A stretch of DNA of 64,000 bases from Shinisaurus crocodilurus (lineage: Eukaryota > Chordata > Lepidosauria > Squamata > Shinisauridae), in NCBI GenBank assembly GCA_021292165.1, contig CM037879.1, positions 287,220,272 to 287,284,271 on the forward strand, written 5' to 3'. Under the pieces are notes generated by a model. It had not been told where the DNA came from and made no database searches. It was given only the letters and a program-made list of their open reading frames with translations. A program made the position numbers and the translations under genes. Every line of letters begins with the position of its first letter. Within the stretch, counting starts at the first letter, position 1. Below, piece after piece: positions 19,648-30,379 of the stretch.

Positions 19648-20903
19648 TATTACAATTTTTTCCCATATGGGATGGGTGAACATGCGATGTTTGAGCTTGT
19701 TGGGGTTCTCCAAATTGTGCCTTGAAGCTCAGTTCACCTCATTTGCATTCTCGAATGTGAGCATTGGTTTTTTTTTTTCAATCGGGAAAAATGTGCATTT
19801 TTAGAAGTGTGCACCCAAAATGGGCACTCCTTCCCCATTCAGTGAAGCGTATTAAATATGCACTTTTTTTTTTTCTTCAAATGGGCGCGCACGTTCTCAT
19901 TCGGGGTTGTGGATGAGGCTTCTCTGAGTGTTTTGTGAGCACAAATGAAATTTTCATACATCCCTACGTACAGCAGCATTTCAGTGCTTAATTTTCAAAG
20001 GGCAACCTTTTTTAGGTAAACCAGAAATTATCGGTGATGCACTACTTTACACTTCTCTATTTGAAGGTGTCCTCTATTTGAAGAGTAGTGCAGTCCAAGC
20101 CTGGACTAAAGAGAAAGAACTATAAGAAGGGAGAGCAGCAAGGAACTGGACACCAGGACAACAGACTAGGCAGGGACACAGGTCACCGTTTTCCCCGCTA
20201 TGGTGAGTTGTACTGTATTTTTATTTATATCAAATGATCCTTCCAATGTAAATGCCAGGCATTGGCAACTGGATCCAGATTGAGACCACAGTGGAGAGCA
20301 AAAGGTTAAATCTTCCCTTCCCCTACACCTGCACCAGGTACTGATCATGCTCCACATCTGCTATTTACATGTCCCATTTGCAAACAGGAACATGAGCAAA
20401 AGAGAATGTTCTCCAAAAATGCTCTCAAATTCCTGAACTTGCATTTGCTGCTCAAAAATACCTGTATTTTCTCTACGCACTTTACTGTATGGGATAAAAG
20501 TACACATTTTTTGTGAGTTTTCACAAGAAAATGTGCATTTTTCTTGTTAAAACAAAACAAAAAGGGTGCAAACGAGCACAGGAAACAAGGCTAGCCAAGC
20601 TTTAAGGTGGCATTTGGAGAATCTGGGTGATCGTGAAACTTGCTTACTCACCCATGCCTAGCGGAAACCATTCACAGTTTCACACAATTGCTAACTTGTA
20701 TGGATGTCATCACATCTGTCTGTAAGTGTCAACCCCAAGGCCAGGTGGGATGGGTGAAAATGTCTGCCAGGTTTAGAAATTCCAAAAGCGGGGGTGGGGG
20801 TTGTTTAGGGGAGAGAGCAGGGAGTTTCAATGCATTTTGCCAAAAAGTACACAAATTGGTAGAAGAAAGTCCAGAAAATTGGATTTAGTGAAACTCAGGT
20901 TAT
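19648..20903. other. M2 debris, otherwise unassigned
   Basis: 19670-19970 contains M2 phrases ('atgtgcatttttagaagtgt', 'ttttcatacatccctacg'). 20370-20640 has similar phrases. 19976-20360 has no recognisable content. No gene. Confidence 0.4.
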
Positions 20904-20906
20904 TCT

Positions 20907-20937
<31 letters not shown>

Positions 20938-20945
20938 TTCTCTGC
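20904..20945. repeat. (CT)n microsatellite
   Basis: CT-rich run with few interruptions. The repeat-poor block 20955-21090 that follows contains 'tagctaattaaacag'. Confidence 0.9.
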
Positions 20946-21394
20946 AGATAAGCAAAGCCATTTGTCTAGCAGCTGTTTCCAAAGGGGTCAAATCTTAAAG
21001 GGGAAGATAATAAAGAGGTCACTGTGGCAGCTCTCCATTAGTGCAATATAGCTAATTAAACAGAAGCAGGCTGATGTTAGACATGCTTGGAAATGCTGCC
21101 GCTACATTTTGAAGAGCACATTGCCAGTGACTTCTGCTTCATAATAAAAACCACTCAGCAGCACACACACCCCGCGCGAGTCTGCGTTGCAGGCCAACAT
21201 CACAGAACAATAGCAACATAGGTTTGGCAGTCTAGTCACTTTGACCTCCACCTCCTCAGCCTTAAATGTATACCTGAGCTGTCTCCTGGGCAGCCTTTTC
21301 ACAGGAGTAGACCTGGAGGAGGCCACAAAGGCCGTCTAGTCAAATCCGCTCACCAGCTCCTCACAGCTCAATGGATGCAATCCAGGCTTGCAGT

Positions 21395-21810
21395 GGGTGG
21401 GTTAGGGGTGGGCAATCCGCCCAGCATTTGACTCACAGCGCGGAAGCTGCGTGCTACTGCCGTGAAATTCGAGACAAGCCTAGGCGTGAGCGCCAGATAA
21501 GGCGCTCTCCAGATTTCCGGGTCCCCGGCGCTACATTGTTTACATAGAAAATGGTGTAAGGTACATTAAAAACGGCTGCGATTTGCATAAGTTATGAAAA
21601 TCGTGGCCATTTTTAACATATCTTATGCCATTTTCTATGTAAACAATGTAGCGCCGGGGACCCGGAAGTCACTTCCTCAGCTTGGCTTGCGAGAACGTGA
21701 GTCGAGCCAGGGAAAAGGTAGGGCTGAGTGGAGCTTGGGGGGGGGGTCGAGCCTGGCGAGTTCGCCGGACTTCCACCCCCGATTGAGCTACACGCATATC
21801 CTTAGGGTGG
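21395..21810 (-). mobile_element. Large palindromic MITE (family M1), with TTA flanks
   Basis: Runs from 'ttaggggtgggcaatccgcc' to 'gcatatccttagg', so both ends touch TTA. The inner foldback at 21513-21669 has arms of about 72 bp ('tttccgggtccccggcgcta', 'cattgtttacatagaaaatg' and inverse). It is the inverse of the 19250 copy in orientation. Confidence 0.72.
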
Positions 21811-21835
21811 GTGCATTGCAGAACAAAAACATGTT

Positions 21836-21915
21836 CATTTCATTCATTTATTACATTTCTATACCACTCAATAGGCAAAGCTCTCTGGGCAGTTCACAAC
21901 ATGACAAAACATAAT
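21836..21915 (-). mobile_element. L2 tail (type B) fragment
   Basis: 'ttctataccactcaataggc', 'aaagctctctgggcagttca' after an (ATTT)n-like start; minus-strand L2 tail only. Confidence 0.75.
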
Positions 21916-22827
21916 ATAAAATGTTTAATGTACAAACATTCAGAAGAGCTTGCAACAATTAAACACATATCTATTTATCAGCAAAAGCCCTGACTCATCC
22001 AATGTATCTCTTATTTCCTATTAAGCTAGAAAGCTGAAATTTGGCATGGTTGTTGCTTATGATCACTAATAAAAACTGTGATCCATAAGCAACAAATGAA
22101 AAAAAATTAAACCTTCATCCTGCATCTCGGGGTGCTTTTCTTACCCCAGGCTCACATTCTGTGGTGTAATTTACACATAAGTAGACCTATAATTCTGTCC
22201 TGGTAGGACTTTTTTCACCTCCTTCAAAAAGAAAAGAAACCCATTGAGGCATTGTTATGATGATTTAAAGTTTTATAGGTCTCAGGCTTTGCAACTGCTA
22301 ATTGACGCCCAATAGCTCTGACTGGGCCTCGCTTTTGTTATGTAGATTTCCAGCATTTACATTGATGAAGGAAAGATTACGTCTGAATTTACCTTAAGTA
22401 GCTGAAGCCTGAAATCCATTCTTATTCTGATCCCAGCTGCCTGGGGGAAACATTCAGTCAGACAAAAGCCTTTCATATACACAATTTGCCTTGCCTTAGA
22501 CACTTTTCTTTAGGGTGACTTTGGCATCCCAGATTCAATGTAAGCAAAGTTGCATGTTTCCACAAGATGAAGGTTACAAACCAAGTAACTTGGTGATATT
22601 AGCACCAAAGGGTAAAACTTCAAATGTAGTGGACCAAGAAGCACTAGCCATGTAGCTACGTAATTCATTAAATCTTTGATGTTACACCTGTCAACAGGGT
22701 AAAAAGTAATGTTTTTTTTCATCCGTTTGAAGAATGGGTCCTTCAGCTAGTTAACAATAAAACTACCAGGACCTGGTAAAAAGAACTAACATTAACAAAC
22801 ACACACACCCCACCCATCACATGCCAT
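21916..22827. other. Repeat-poor stretch, possible conserved non-coding block
   Basis: No gene. 22206-22500 is free of repeat wording, AT-rich and contains 'gcaactgctaattgacgccc', 'ttatgtagatttccagcatt' and 'gatgaaggaaagattacgtc', the kind of text seen in conserved enhancers. This is only a visual impression. Confidence 0.3.
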
Positions 22828-23105
22828 CAAATACCTGAGAGTAGAGAAAAGCCTTAACCTGGAAAGATTAAAAAATGTTGGCACCAGGCAGGCCAAACAT
22901 TTCTTTGGAGAGGTGAACAGGGTGGCCACCTTGGCTCCCAAATTCCGGGGATGCCAAAATGACCCCCTGAAGGTGGTGGTGGCACTCTCCTTGACAACAA
23001 GCCCCATACTATGAGTTAAAGCTTTCAACTGGATGCTTTGCAGATATGAGGCCTTCAAGGAAGTTTTAGCTCAGTTTGATGACTCCATACGGCGCAGGTG
23101 GAACT
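22828..23105 (-). mobile_element. L2-like LINE fragment, minus strand
   Basis: 'aaaagccttaacctggaaag' and 'gttggcaccaggcaggccaa' correspond to the L2 ORF2 C-terminal wording at 13741-13800. The part 22986-23102 is repeated at 24713-24831 with roughly 88% identity. Confidence 0.5.
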
Positions 23106-24676
23106 CCTGAAGGTGGCAGGCAGCTCTCCAGCTCCTCCCCTATATAGCCTGTGACTACCTGCTATCTCCACCCAGGCCACCTCTCAGACAGCTCAGCATC
23201 TGTGGAGCTTCTACCATCCTAGGCAGATTAGAATAAGGGCGGCTTACAAGACACCAGATTGCACAGTGAACCCAGACACCCTCCAGACAGGCATGAAAAC
23301 CTTCCCTTCATCAAAGTCTGTACGTGCTCACACACCATCAGCCTTGGGTACCAGAGCTTTTCTAAACAAAAAGCAGGACAGGTGGTTCTTGTAGAACAGT
23401 AAGGGGCAGAGCAATCCTATGGCCCCTAGACAGAGCAATCCTAGGCCCCCACCTCGGAGCTGGGACTGTGTGCTCGGATCGCCCTCCCCCCTGCTTGCAG
23501 CTGGCATAGAAAGAACTGTGCCAGCTGTCTCCAAGGTCATAACAGTGACCTCAGAGAAGGCGTGAAGACAGCATTCCAGGGGAAGGGGAGGAGACCAGGG
23601 CTGCCAGGATATGAGGTATCCTGGTGAGGCTCCAGCCTCCTTCACTCCCCATCCAAAGCGCCTCATCTAGGCAGCCGAAATCAGCCATCCAGTTGACTTG
23701 CAGGGCGGGAGGAATGCAGAGGCGATCTTCACCTCCGTCCTCCTCCTGCCCTCCGAGTTCGGAGGCTTGCGGGCATCCCCATTGGATTGCGCCCTTTGAG
23801 AAAACGGCCGATGCACCCTGGGTGAAATGGCAACGGGTCGCGTCGATCAGCCTCCCGTCTGCTGCCCAATGTCCGTCCCTCCCTTTGCCTGCTTCCCTCA
23901 AGTTTCTTTCCACAGTTCCCTTTCATATTAACGAGCATTGTTTCTCCTTTGGAAAGAAAAAAAAAAAGTCCTCATTACAACAGTTAAAAGAGAGCACCTA
24001 CACTGCCAGCAAAATATGTATGTGGGGGGGAAAGAATGGACCTAGCAGGAGTTCTTATCAGAATCCAGCACCTTTTCTCCTTCCTTTGTGCGACAGTGTT
24101 AAAGATCACAGGAAAGAAGCCCACCAGTGGTGTTCTTTCCAGAAGATGGGGTGCGGAGGGGGGGGTAGAAAAGGTGAGCTGGGGAGACGCACCCATTTGC
24201 CACCCCAATCCACACGCTCCCCTTATCTTATCCTTCCCAGTTTTACAGCAGAAGGGGGGGCGGGGGAAGGAGAAGATTTTGTAATGATGGAGCAAAGGGA
24301 CTATATCAAGAGGCTCTAAAGAAAGCAAGATCAAAGACAGGCCGGAGGAATAAAGGAGCTCCTTCGCTGATCCGTGGCTGAGCTGGGCGAGCTTATAAAA
24401 GATAAATAACGCTGACATTACAAAGCTTTGGCTAATTCATTTTTTTACTTGTCACCACTTGGGATAATTGGCCTACACAACAAGCACAGGGAGAGGAGAA
24501 AAAGGGAGGAAGGTCGGCGCCTCTCCTCGTGCGTCTGCATGTGTGCGTGTTTGTGTTTTCTTAGAGGTACAACTCGGATTAGAGATGACATGTTATGCCG
24601 CTGATAAATATAGAGAGCGCGATCCAAAAAGCTTCCCTCTCTAATCCGAAGAGCAGAGCTTGTCACTGAATAGCTC
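23106..24676. other. No recognisable gene
   Basis: About 1.6 kb without a known domain or repeat. Overlapping frames on both strands at 23551-24319 are proline-, serine- and glycine-rich and look like chance frames in GC-rich DNA. 24360-24480 is an AT-rich block with 'gcttataaaagataaataac' and 'tttggctaattcatttttt'. Confidence 0.4.
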
Positions 24677-24712
24677 AAGGGCCTGTGGATCAAGCAAGGC
24701 CTAGTCGCCGCC

Positions 24713-24833
24713 GTCTCCTTGACAACGAGCCCCACACTAGGAGTTAAGGCTTCACCTGGACGCTTTGCAGATATGAGGCCTTCAAGGAAGTTTTAGCTCA
24801 GTTTGACGGGTCCAGACGGTGCTGGTGGAAGCT
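24713..24833 (-). repeat. Second copy of the 22986-23102 segment
   Basis: 'ctccttgacaacgagcccca', 'gcagatatgaggccttcaag' and 'gaagttttagctcagtttga' match 22986-23102. The flanking sequence differs, so it is a dispersed repeat, probably L2-derived. Confidence 0.65.
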
Positions 24834-24986
24834 GGATCGCAGGCAACGGCTGCCACTTCAGCATTGATGCTCAGCACCTTGTGTTTTTGTAGAGGCTGCT
24901 TTTTTATCTATCTATACAGAAATCCTCACTTTATGCAATTTGTGTGTGTGTGCGCATACGCGCGCATGCGCGCGCACACACACACA

Positions 24987-25123
24987 CAGTGGAGGCTGGT
25001 GGCTCCATTATCAGTGAGGCCGTTTATCCACTCGGGGTTTTAGTCTGAACTTTAAAGGAGTTATCCATGGTGCTGAACCCTATTCCCCAAATAGGATAGG
25101 GCACGAGCCACCAGCCTCCACTG
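24987..25123. mobile_element. hAT-like MITE, 137 bp, inside CA/TG runs
   Basis: Perfect 19-bp terminal inverted repeat CAGTGGAGGCTGGTGGCTC. The left flank is (CA)n (24974-24986) and the right flank (TG)n (25124-25149), so the flanks are complements of each other and no direct target duplication can be defined. Upstream at 24940-24973 alternating TG, CG and CA steps form a purine-pyrimidine stretch. Confidence 0.72.
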
Positions 25124-25399
25124 TGTGTGTGTGTGTGTGTGTGTGTGTGGATATAAATTCATCCTTGACACTTCACCCAAAGGCACTTCTTGGTCGCACC
25201 TGAAAAGGCTGCATTTTGCTTTGCTCACGCTGGAAGCACAAAAATATCTCCAAAGAGATCAAATTGCACTGGGGCGGTGACTGGCTTGCAACAGAGAATC
25301 CCTGATCTGGATTTATTTATTTTTTTTTGTTTTGTTTTGTTTTTACACAGCAGGACAGGCAGCAGTTTGTCTAAATTCAGTTTCTCATTATGAAGTCCA

Positions 25400-25565
25400 G
25401 ACCTGTGGCTCACGCTGGCTCAGCTTGTCTGAGCATGGAAAGCTAAGCAGGGTCAGGCCTGGTTATCCCTTGGATGGGAGACCCCTCCTCTAGTTTCCTG
25501 CATTGAGCAGCGGGTTGGACTCGATGGCCTTGTAGGCCCCTTCCAACTCTATGATCTATGAAATC
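25400..25565 (+). mobile_element. 5S rRNA-headed SINE with CR1 tail, with target duplication
   Basis: Head 'agctaagcagggtcaggcct', 'ggttatcccttggatgggag', then the CR1 tail. A 10-bp direct repeat 'tatgaagtcc' lies at 25389-25398 and 25566-25575, though its first bases overlap the TCTATGA tail wording. Structure and junction match 15410-15577. Confidence 0.86.
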
Positions 25566-26065
25566 TATGAAGTCCCCTTTCTAAGGGGTGCGAATGTAGT
25601 TCGCAAATATAGTTTGCCTGGTCCTTCTTGGTCTGCCAACCAGCAGCCGCTAACCAGTGGCGGCCCTTTTTTTTCCCCCAGCAGGGATGCTGATGTCGTA
25701 TTTGGGGATGGCTTGGTTTCGAAAATTTGGAGCCACGAGCTTTGCAAAAGACCTGCTCCTGGTGGAGATGAAAAGTCCTAGAACTGGTTAGTTGACCTGG
25801 ATCAACACAGCTGCCTGCATTTTTAGTCTCTCCTTGGGGCTGTGGCCATAGGGACTGCCGCGATGAGTGCCTGCACTTCCACATTTACCACGGCATCACT
25901 GCTGTCAACTGCTGCCAATATTGCCCCCCACCCAACGCCACAAAAAGGGCACCTATGTGTAACAGGAGCAGGACAGACAGAAATTAAATGGATGCAAAAC
26001 TTTCCCAGTATGGAGATAACGGAATGTACCTGTTGAATTCCTGCCTGCCAGAACAGCCACTAAGG

Positions 26066-26142
26066 CAGTGTTCTCCAACCTTGGGTCCCCAGAGGTTTTT
26101 GGCCTACAACTCCCAGCATGCCCCAGCCAGCGTAGAACACTG
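26066..26142. mobile_element. hAT foldback MITE (family F1), 77 bp
   Basis: Left arm as in 46582; right arm reduced to 'tagaacactg'. Exact 8-bp target duplications 'cactaagg' at 26058-26065 and 26143-26150. Confidence 0.88.
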
Positions 26143-28244
26143 CACTAAGGGCTTTACAAAACTGAAAGTGTGGGGGGGGGACACAGCCCCACCGCCCGCC
26201 CCCCATCCTTGGCCTCCCTGTGTTGACTGAGCACACTTGTATTCCTCCCTGCCTTCAAGAAGCTTGTGGTGCCTGCATCCCGTCAAGCGTGGCCGGATGG
26301 AAAAGAGGAGAGGGCGGGAAGTGCGCGGCGTCGGAAAACTCATCCCGTTTGAGCTCGATGGGACTGTCAACACATTTCCGACCTGACGTCCGAAAGCGGG
26401 CCGAGACGGGGGGAGGGGCGGTTTCGGCTTCTGCGAAATTGCTCGAAATGTTTTGTGCCAATTTGGAGCGGAGAACTGCAAGCCATGGCTCGTTACGTGT
26501 GCCTGGGTTCGGGCAACGCGATAAGCCTACATTTCTCAACAACATCAAACCACGGTTCAATGACAGCCCATACTCACCTCTTGAGTGTGGGTTATCATGT
26601 CGTCTGAACCCAGTCAATGCATTCAAAGCCCTAGTCCTGGAAGGACTCATTTGTCAGTTTTGGTTTCTCCCACATTCAATTAAAAAAAAAAAACACCAAA
26701 AAAAACCCCCAAAAACCCAACACACAAAACAACCCACAACAACTCATTTTTTTGGTCCCAAAAGCTTTGTGAATTTTGGTGAATTCTCATCAAATCCAGA
26801 CTAAAATGAAATTCTCACCCATCCCTCTCCTAAACCCACTACCACCCGGCTTCCGTGTGCCCAAATGCACCACTGTTCCAGGACTAAATGCTCACACCCT
26901 CTGAGATATTTCCACCACCACCACCCCGAACGCCAGCTCCGGGCAAACTTGACAAAACAATCTAGCCTGTGCCAACAGAAGCCATGCAAAGCAGGCGACG
27001 GCAGGATGTGAGGTAATCGATTAGACATGGCACATTACTGGCCCTCAAATGGCTGCGGAGAGAAAGCAGCCGCCTTTGCCAGTCTGAGCCATATTCAAGG
27101 ATTAGCTCATTTACAAAGCGTTCTTAACTCAGCAGACTGCCGCGAGCTAGGCCAGGGGGGGAAAGACGTGCCAGCCAGTCACCGCCGAACCGGTTGTGTC
27201 ACCTCGGCCCCTACGAGGCCTGGGCACACACAAGCCTGGGACGTGAATTCCCTTGTGCAAGCAAGACCCGGGCAAGTTGCTCGCTCATGTGCAATGCATC
27301 TGAAAGCGACGCAGTGAATCCGGGAAGAGATCGGGACTGCCGAAAATTTGACATTCAGGCACCACAGGGAGCGCCCACAATGCCAGCTGGGTTCTTTAAC
27401 TCCACTGGCAAAGAAAACACGTATACTTTGGGTGACAATGTATCTGGGACAACACTGGGCAGGTGAACTGAGAACGGATTTTTTTTTTTAAAGCTTTAAG
27501 TCATTACTGCTTTTATTGCAGAAATGATAACAGAAACATCTGATATATGCACAGAGGACTTTACTGGAGAGCTGTTAGATAATGGTGGTGTTTTGTGTGG
27601 GGTTTTTTTCTCTTTTTTTTTAATCCCCTGTTTAATATTTTCTACTTCCAAAATAGATATTTTAATTTAAAATGGAGCATTCCTCATCCTGATGTTTGAT
27701 TCCTTCACCCAGCAACCCAGGACAGCAACAACTGGAGGGCTGGGTGACTTTGGGCTGCTTAAAAAAAGAAAAGAGAGAAAAGCACTTCGCCATTCTCTTC
27801 TATTTAGATCTCGCTGTTAACCAGCTATATGTAGGATCTTTGAGAACCTAATCCCTATTTCGAACTCTTGGGCTGAAGGAATTCACCATTTGGCACATTC
27901 ACTCCAGATATGTCCATTTCCCCAGATTTGACCCCTATTCAGCTCTGTCTCCCTCTCATCCCTGAATTCAGGAGCTGGGAAGACCTCCGGCTTATGGGAT
28001 CTACTTTATTTTTCACTAGAAACCTGCAGTCCTCTAATAGGAGCCAGGGGCACATTAGGGGGAGGGTCAAATTACCTTTTGCTCCCACCATATTACAAAT
28101 CTACATCTGAGTTGCTGCAGATCAGGGATTCTAACAACAAAATTCTCAAAGTGGTCAGTAGATCTGTGCAAAGGCTTGGTCAAAGGTAACCCTCTAATAC
28201 TTATATTTTATAGGTGAGGAATACCAAGAGATCAACAATTAGCT
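26143..28244. other. Mostly unassigned
   Basis: 26640-26825 has M2-like wording around an A-rich block. 27485-27660 is AT-rich without repeats ('gctttaagtcattactgctt', 'gcagaaatgataacagaaac'). No gene, and no frame with a known domain. Confidence 0.4.
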
Positions 28245-28449
28245 CAAGAGCACCCATGGCACAGCTGTTGCTGTTGTTGCTGTTTAACTTTCAATTTTAC
28301 TTGCTATTTTCAAGCTACTGGGAGGCAGGAACCCACCCAGTGGCTTGGGTTCTTGCCCAAGCTACTGGGTTCCTACCTCCCAGTAGCTTGAAAATAGCAA
28401 GTAAAATTGAAAGTTAAACAGCAACAACTGTGCCACATAGGTGCTCTTG
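28245..28449. repeat. Long foldback, arms about 95-105 bp, loop 6 nt
   Basis: The arms 28245-28349 and 28356-28449 pair. A 45-bp core (28281-28325 against 28376-28420) is perfect, from 'tgtttaactttcaattttac' to 'caagctactgggagg'. Outer parts pair with two small insertions ('ctgttgttgctg' on the left, 'accc' near the loop). The loop is 'ttcttg'. Ends do not resemble the MITE families seen elsewhere in the window. Confidence 0.85.
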
Positions 28450-28620
28450 CACTAATGAGCCAGAGATCTACCAGGAAACCCTGATCTGCCCAGCTGGCCC
28501 TTCCCTAATTAACCTAGATCCTGATTGTACCTTAATTTACTTCCAGTGGGGGGAAGGACGGGGGCCCTGCCTTCAGCCCATGACAATAACTCATGACAAT
28601 ATAGATAACCTATAGATATA

Positions 28621-28861
28621 GAGAGCCAGTGTGGTCTAGTGGTTAGACTGTTGGACTGGGACTCGGGAGATCCACTGTTCCAGTCCCCACTCGACCATGA
28701 AGCTCACTGGGTGACTTTGGGTCAGTCACTGACTCTCAGCCTAACCTACTTCACAGGGTTGTTGGGAGGATAACATGGAGAGGAGGATAATGTAAGCTGC
28801 CTTGGGTCCCTTGCAGGGGGAAAAAAAGGTGAGATAAAAATATAATAAATAAATAAATAAA
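28621..28861 (+). mobile_element. CORE-SINE (MIR-like)
   Basis: Head 'gagccagtgtggtctagtgg', B-box-like 'gttccagtccc', core 'gggtgactttgggtcagtca' and 'cacagggttgttgggaggat', L2-like tail with (AAAT)n. Confidence 0.88.
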
Positions 28862-29253
28862 ATGTCAATTTGGAAGGCTGTTTTTAATTCTTAAATGACT
28901 GATTTTGTTGAAAGCTGCTTTGAACTCCTCTGAGATAGGGTGGGGTATACCTTTTTAAAAATGAATATATCCCTTTTCTGTCAACTGGAACACCCTGAGA
29001 ATAAGCCAAGAAATGCATTTTTGATAAATGGAAACTTTTAAGTTTTAATTTTTTAACTTAACAATTAAAGCATCCATTTCTCCCTGAAATATGTCTGCCA
29101 ATTATATGAGGTGTCAGATAGATATAGATAGATGGGTAGATATTGATATTTAAAGCATCAAACAGCACTCAGACAAGTTTGCTCTGGATCCCAGAAGGAT
29201 GCAGTTAATCATTTAAAATATATATGTATTAGAGTGACTGAGGGCCATTGCCA

Positions 29254-29345
29254 TCCTATGCAAGTTTAGACAGAAAAAAGGCCTACGGGCATGCTGGGAG
29301 TTGTAGGCCTTTTTTTCTGTCTAAACATGCATAGGATGGCCCCTT
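29254..29345. mobile_element. Foldback MITE (family M3), shortened
   Basis: 'ccatcctatgcaagtttaga', A-run, 'ggcctacgggcatgctggga', T-run, 'ctaaacatgcataggatggc'. Left arm shortened compared with 49831. Confidence 0.65.
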
Positions 29346-29560
29346 AACAAAACAGAAATCTTAAAATCTTAAAGAAAAATGATTCAGCGTTGTAAATCTG
29401 ATTTCAGGAGGTTCTGAAGAATACAACTGTTGCAGTATGCTGGATATATGTGCAATAGTTTTTGTCCACCAATTCACACCCACACGTCATACGTAGACTG
29501 ATAGCAGCATATGATTTGTATGCAGAAGGTCCCAGGTTCAACCCTAAGAATCTCCAGCCA

Positions 29561-29815
29561 AAAGTCAGTGTGACCTAGTGGTGAGAGTGTTGGACTGGGG
29601 ACTCGGGAGATCCGGGTTCTAAGTCCCCGCTCGGCCATGAAGCTCACTGGGTGACTTTGGGCCAGTCACTGACTCTCAGCCAAAGTCCTACCTCACAGGG
29701 TTGTTGTGAGGATAAAACGGAGAGGAGGAGGATCATGTTAGCCTCATTGGGTCCCTTGCAAGAGGGGGATAAAATGCAGGATATAAATATAGTAATAAGA
29801 AAGTAAAATAAAAAT
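29561..29815 (+). mobile_element. CORE-SINE (MIR-like)
   Basis: Same head, core and tail as 28621; 'ggttctaagtcccc' carries a one-base insertion in the B-box-like motif. A-rich end at 29790-29818. Confidence 0.86.
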
Positions 29816-29914
29816 AAAAAGGAGCAGATAGCAGGCAGTGAGAAACACCCCTGTCTGAGCCCTCAGAGACCCACTGCCAGCCAGCGAGGTGCAGTCAGGC
29901 TGAGAACATTGCAA

Positions 29915-30260
29915 ACTGCTTTCATAGATTTCATAGATCATAGAGTTGGAAGGAGCCTACAAGGCCATCGAGTCCAACCCCCTGCTCAATGCAGGAACTA
30001 GAGGAGGGGGTCTCCCATCCAAGTAATAACCAGGCCCAGGGCCGGTGCTACCATTAGGCCAACTAGGCAGCTGCCTAGGGCGCAGGGCTAAAGGGGCACC
30101 AGAAACGCCTTGGGGGGAAAATACAGCGCTCTCAAGTGGGAAGGGGGGGGCGCTAAATATCTGATCTTGCCTAGGGCACCAAACTGTCTTGCACCGGCCC
30201 TGACCAGGCCTGACCCTGCTTAGCTTTCCACGCTCAGACAAGCTGAGCCAGCTTGCTTCG
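29915..30260 (-). mobile_element. 5S rRNA-headed SINE with CR1 tail, minus strand, interrupted
   Basis: From 'tttcatagatttcatagatc' (CR1 tail array) through 'ccaaccccctgctcaatgca' to the 5S-like head, which resumes after the MITE as 'ctgaccctgcttagctttcc' and 'cgctcagacaagctgagcca'. The hAT MITE at 30037-30202 splits the head exactly. Confidence 0.85.
30037..30202. mobile_element. hAT MITE, 166 bp, nested in the 5S-SINE
   Basis: Perfect 12-bp terminal inverted repeat CAGGGCCGGTGC. Exact 8-bp target duplications 'accaggcc' at 30029-30036 and 30203-30210. Inside, 'cctagggcgcag' and 'gcctagggcacc' are partly inverse. Non-coding. Inserted after the SINE. Confidence 0.92.
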
Positions 30261-30268
30261 GTCTAGCT

Positions 30269-30379
30269 CAGGTGTGGCCCTGCAACTCCCAGCATCTCTA
30301 GGCCAGCATGACCAATGGTTGGGGATGATGGGATCTGTGGTACAGCAACAACTGGAGGGCTGGAGATTCCCCACCCCTG
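30269..30379. mobile_element. hAT-like MITE (family F2)
   Basis: Starts CAGGTGTGGCCC and ends CCCCACCCCTG; flanks 'gtctagct' and 'gtctagca' match at 7 of 8. Interior 'caactcccagcatctctagg' and 'gggatgatgggatctgtggt' partly inverse. Relatives: 60686-60787, 54750-54825, 59385-59440. Confidence 0.7.

Noticed and set aside
23551..24319. Overlapping frames of 120-231 residues on both strands
   Set aside because: They overlap each other in several frames in GC-rich DNA and show only low-complexity Ser/Pro/Gly composition.
28621..28690. tRNA gene
   Set aside because: The A/B-box-like head belongs to a dispersed SINE present many times in the window; no cloverleaf can be formed.
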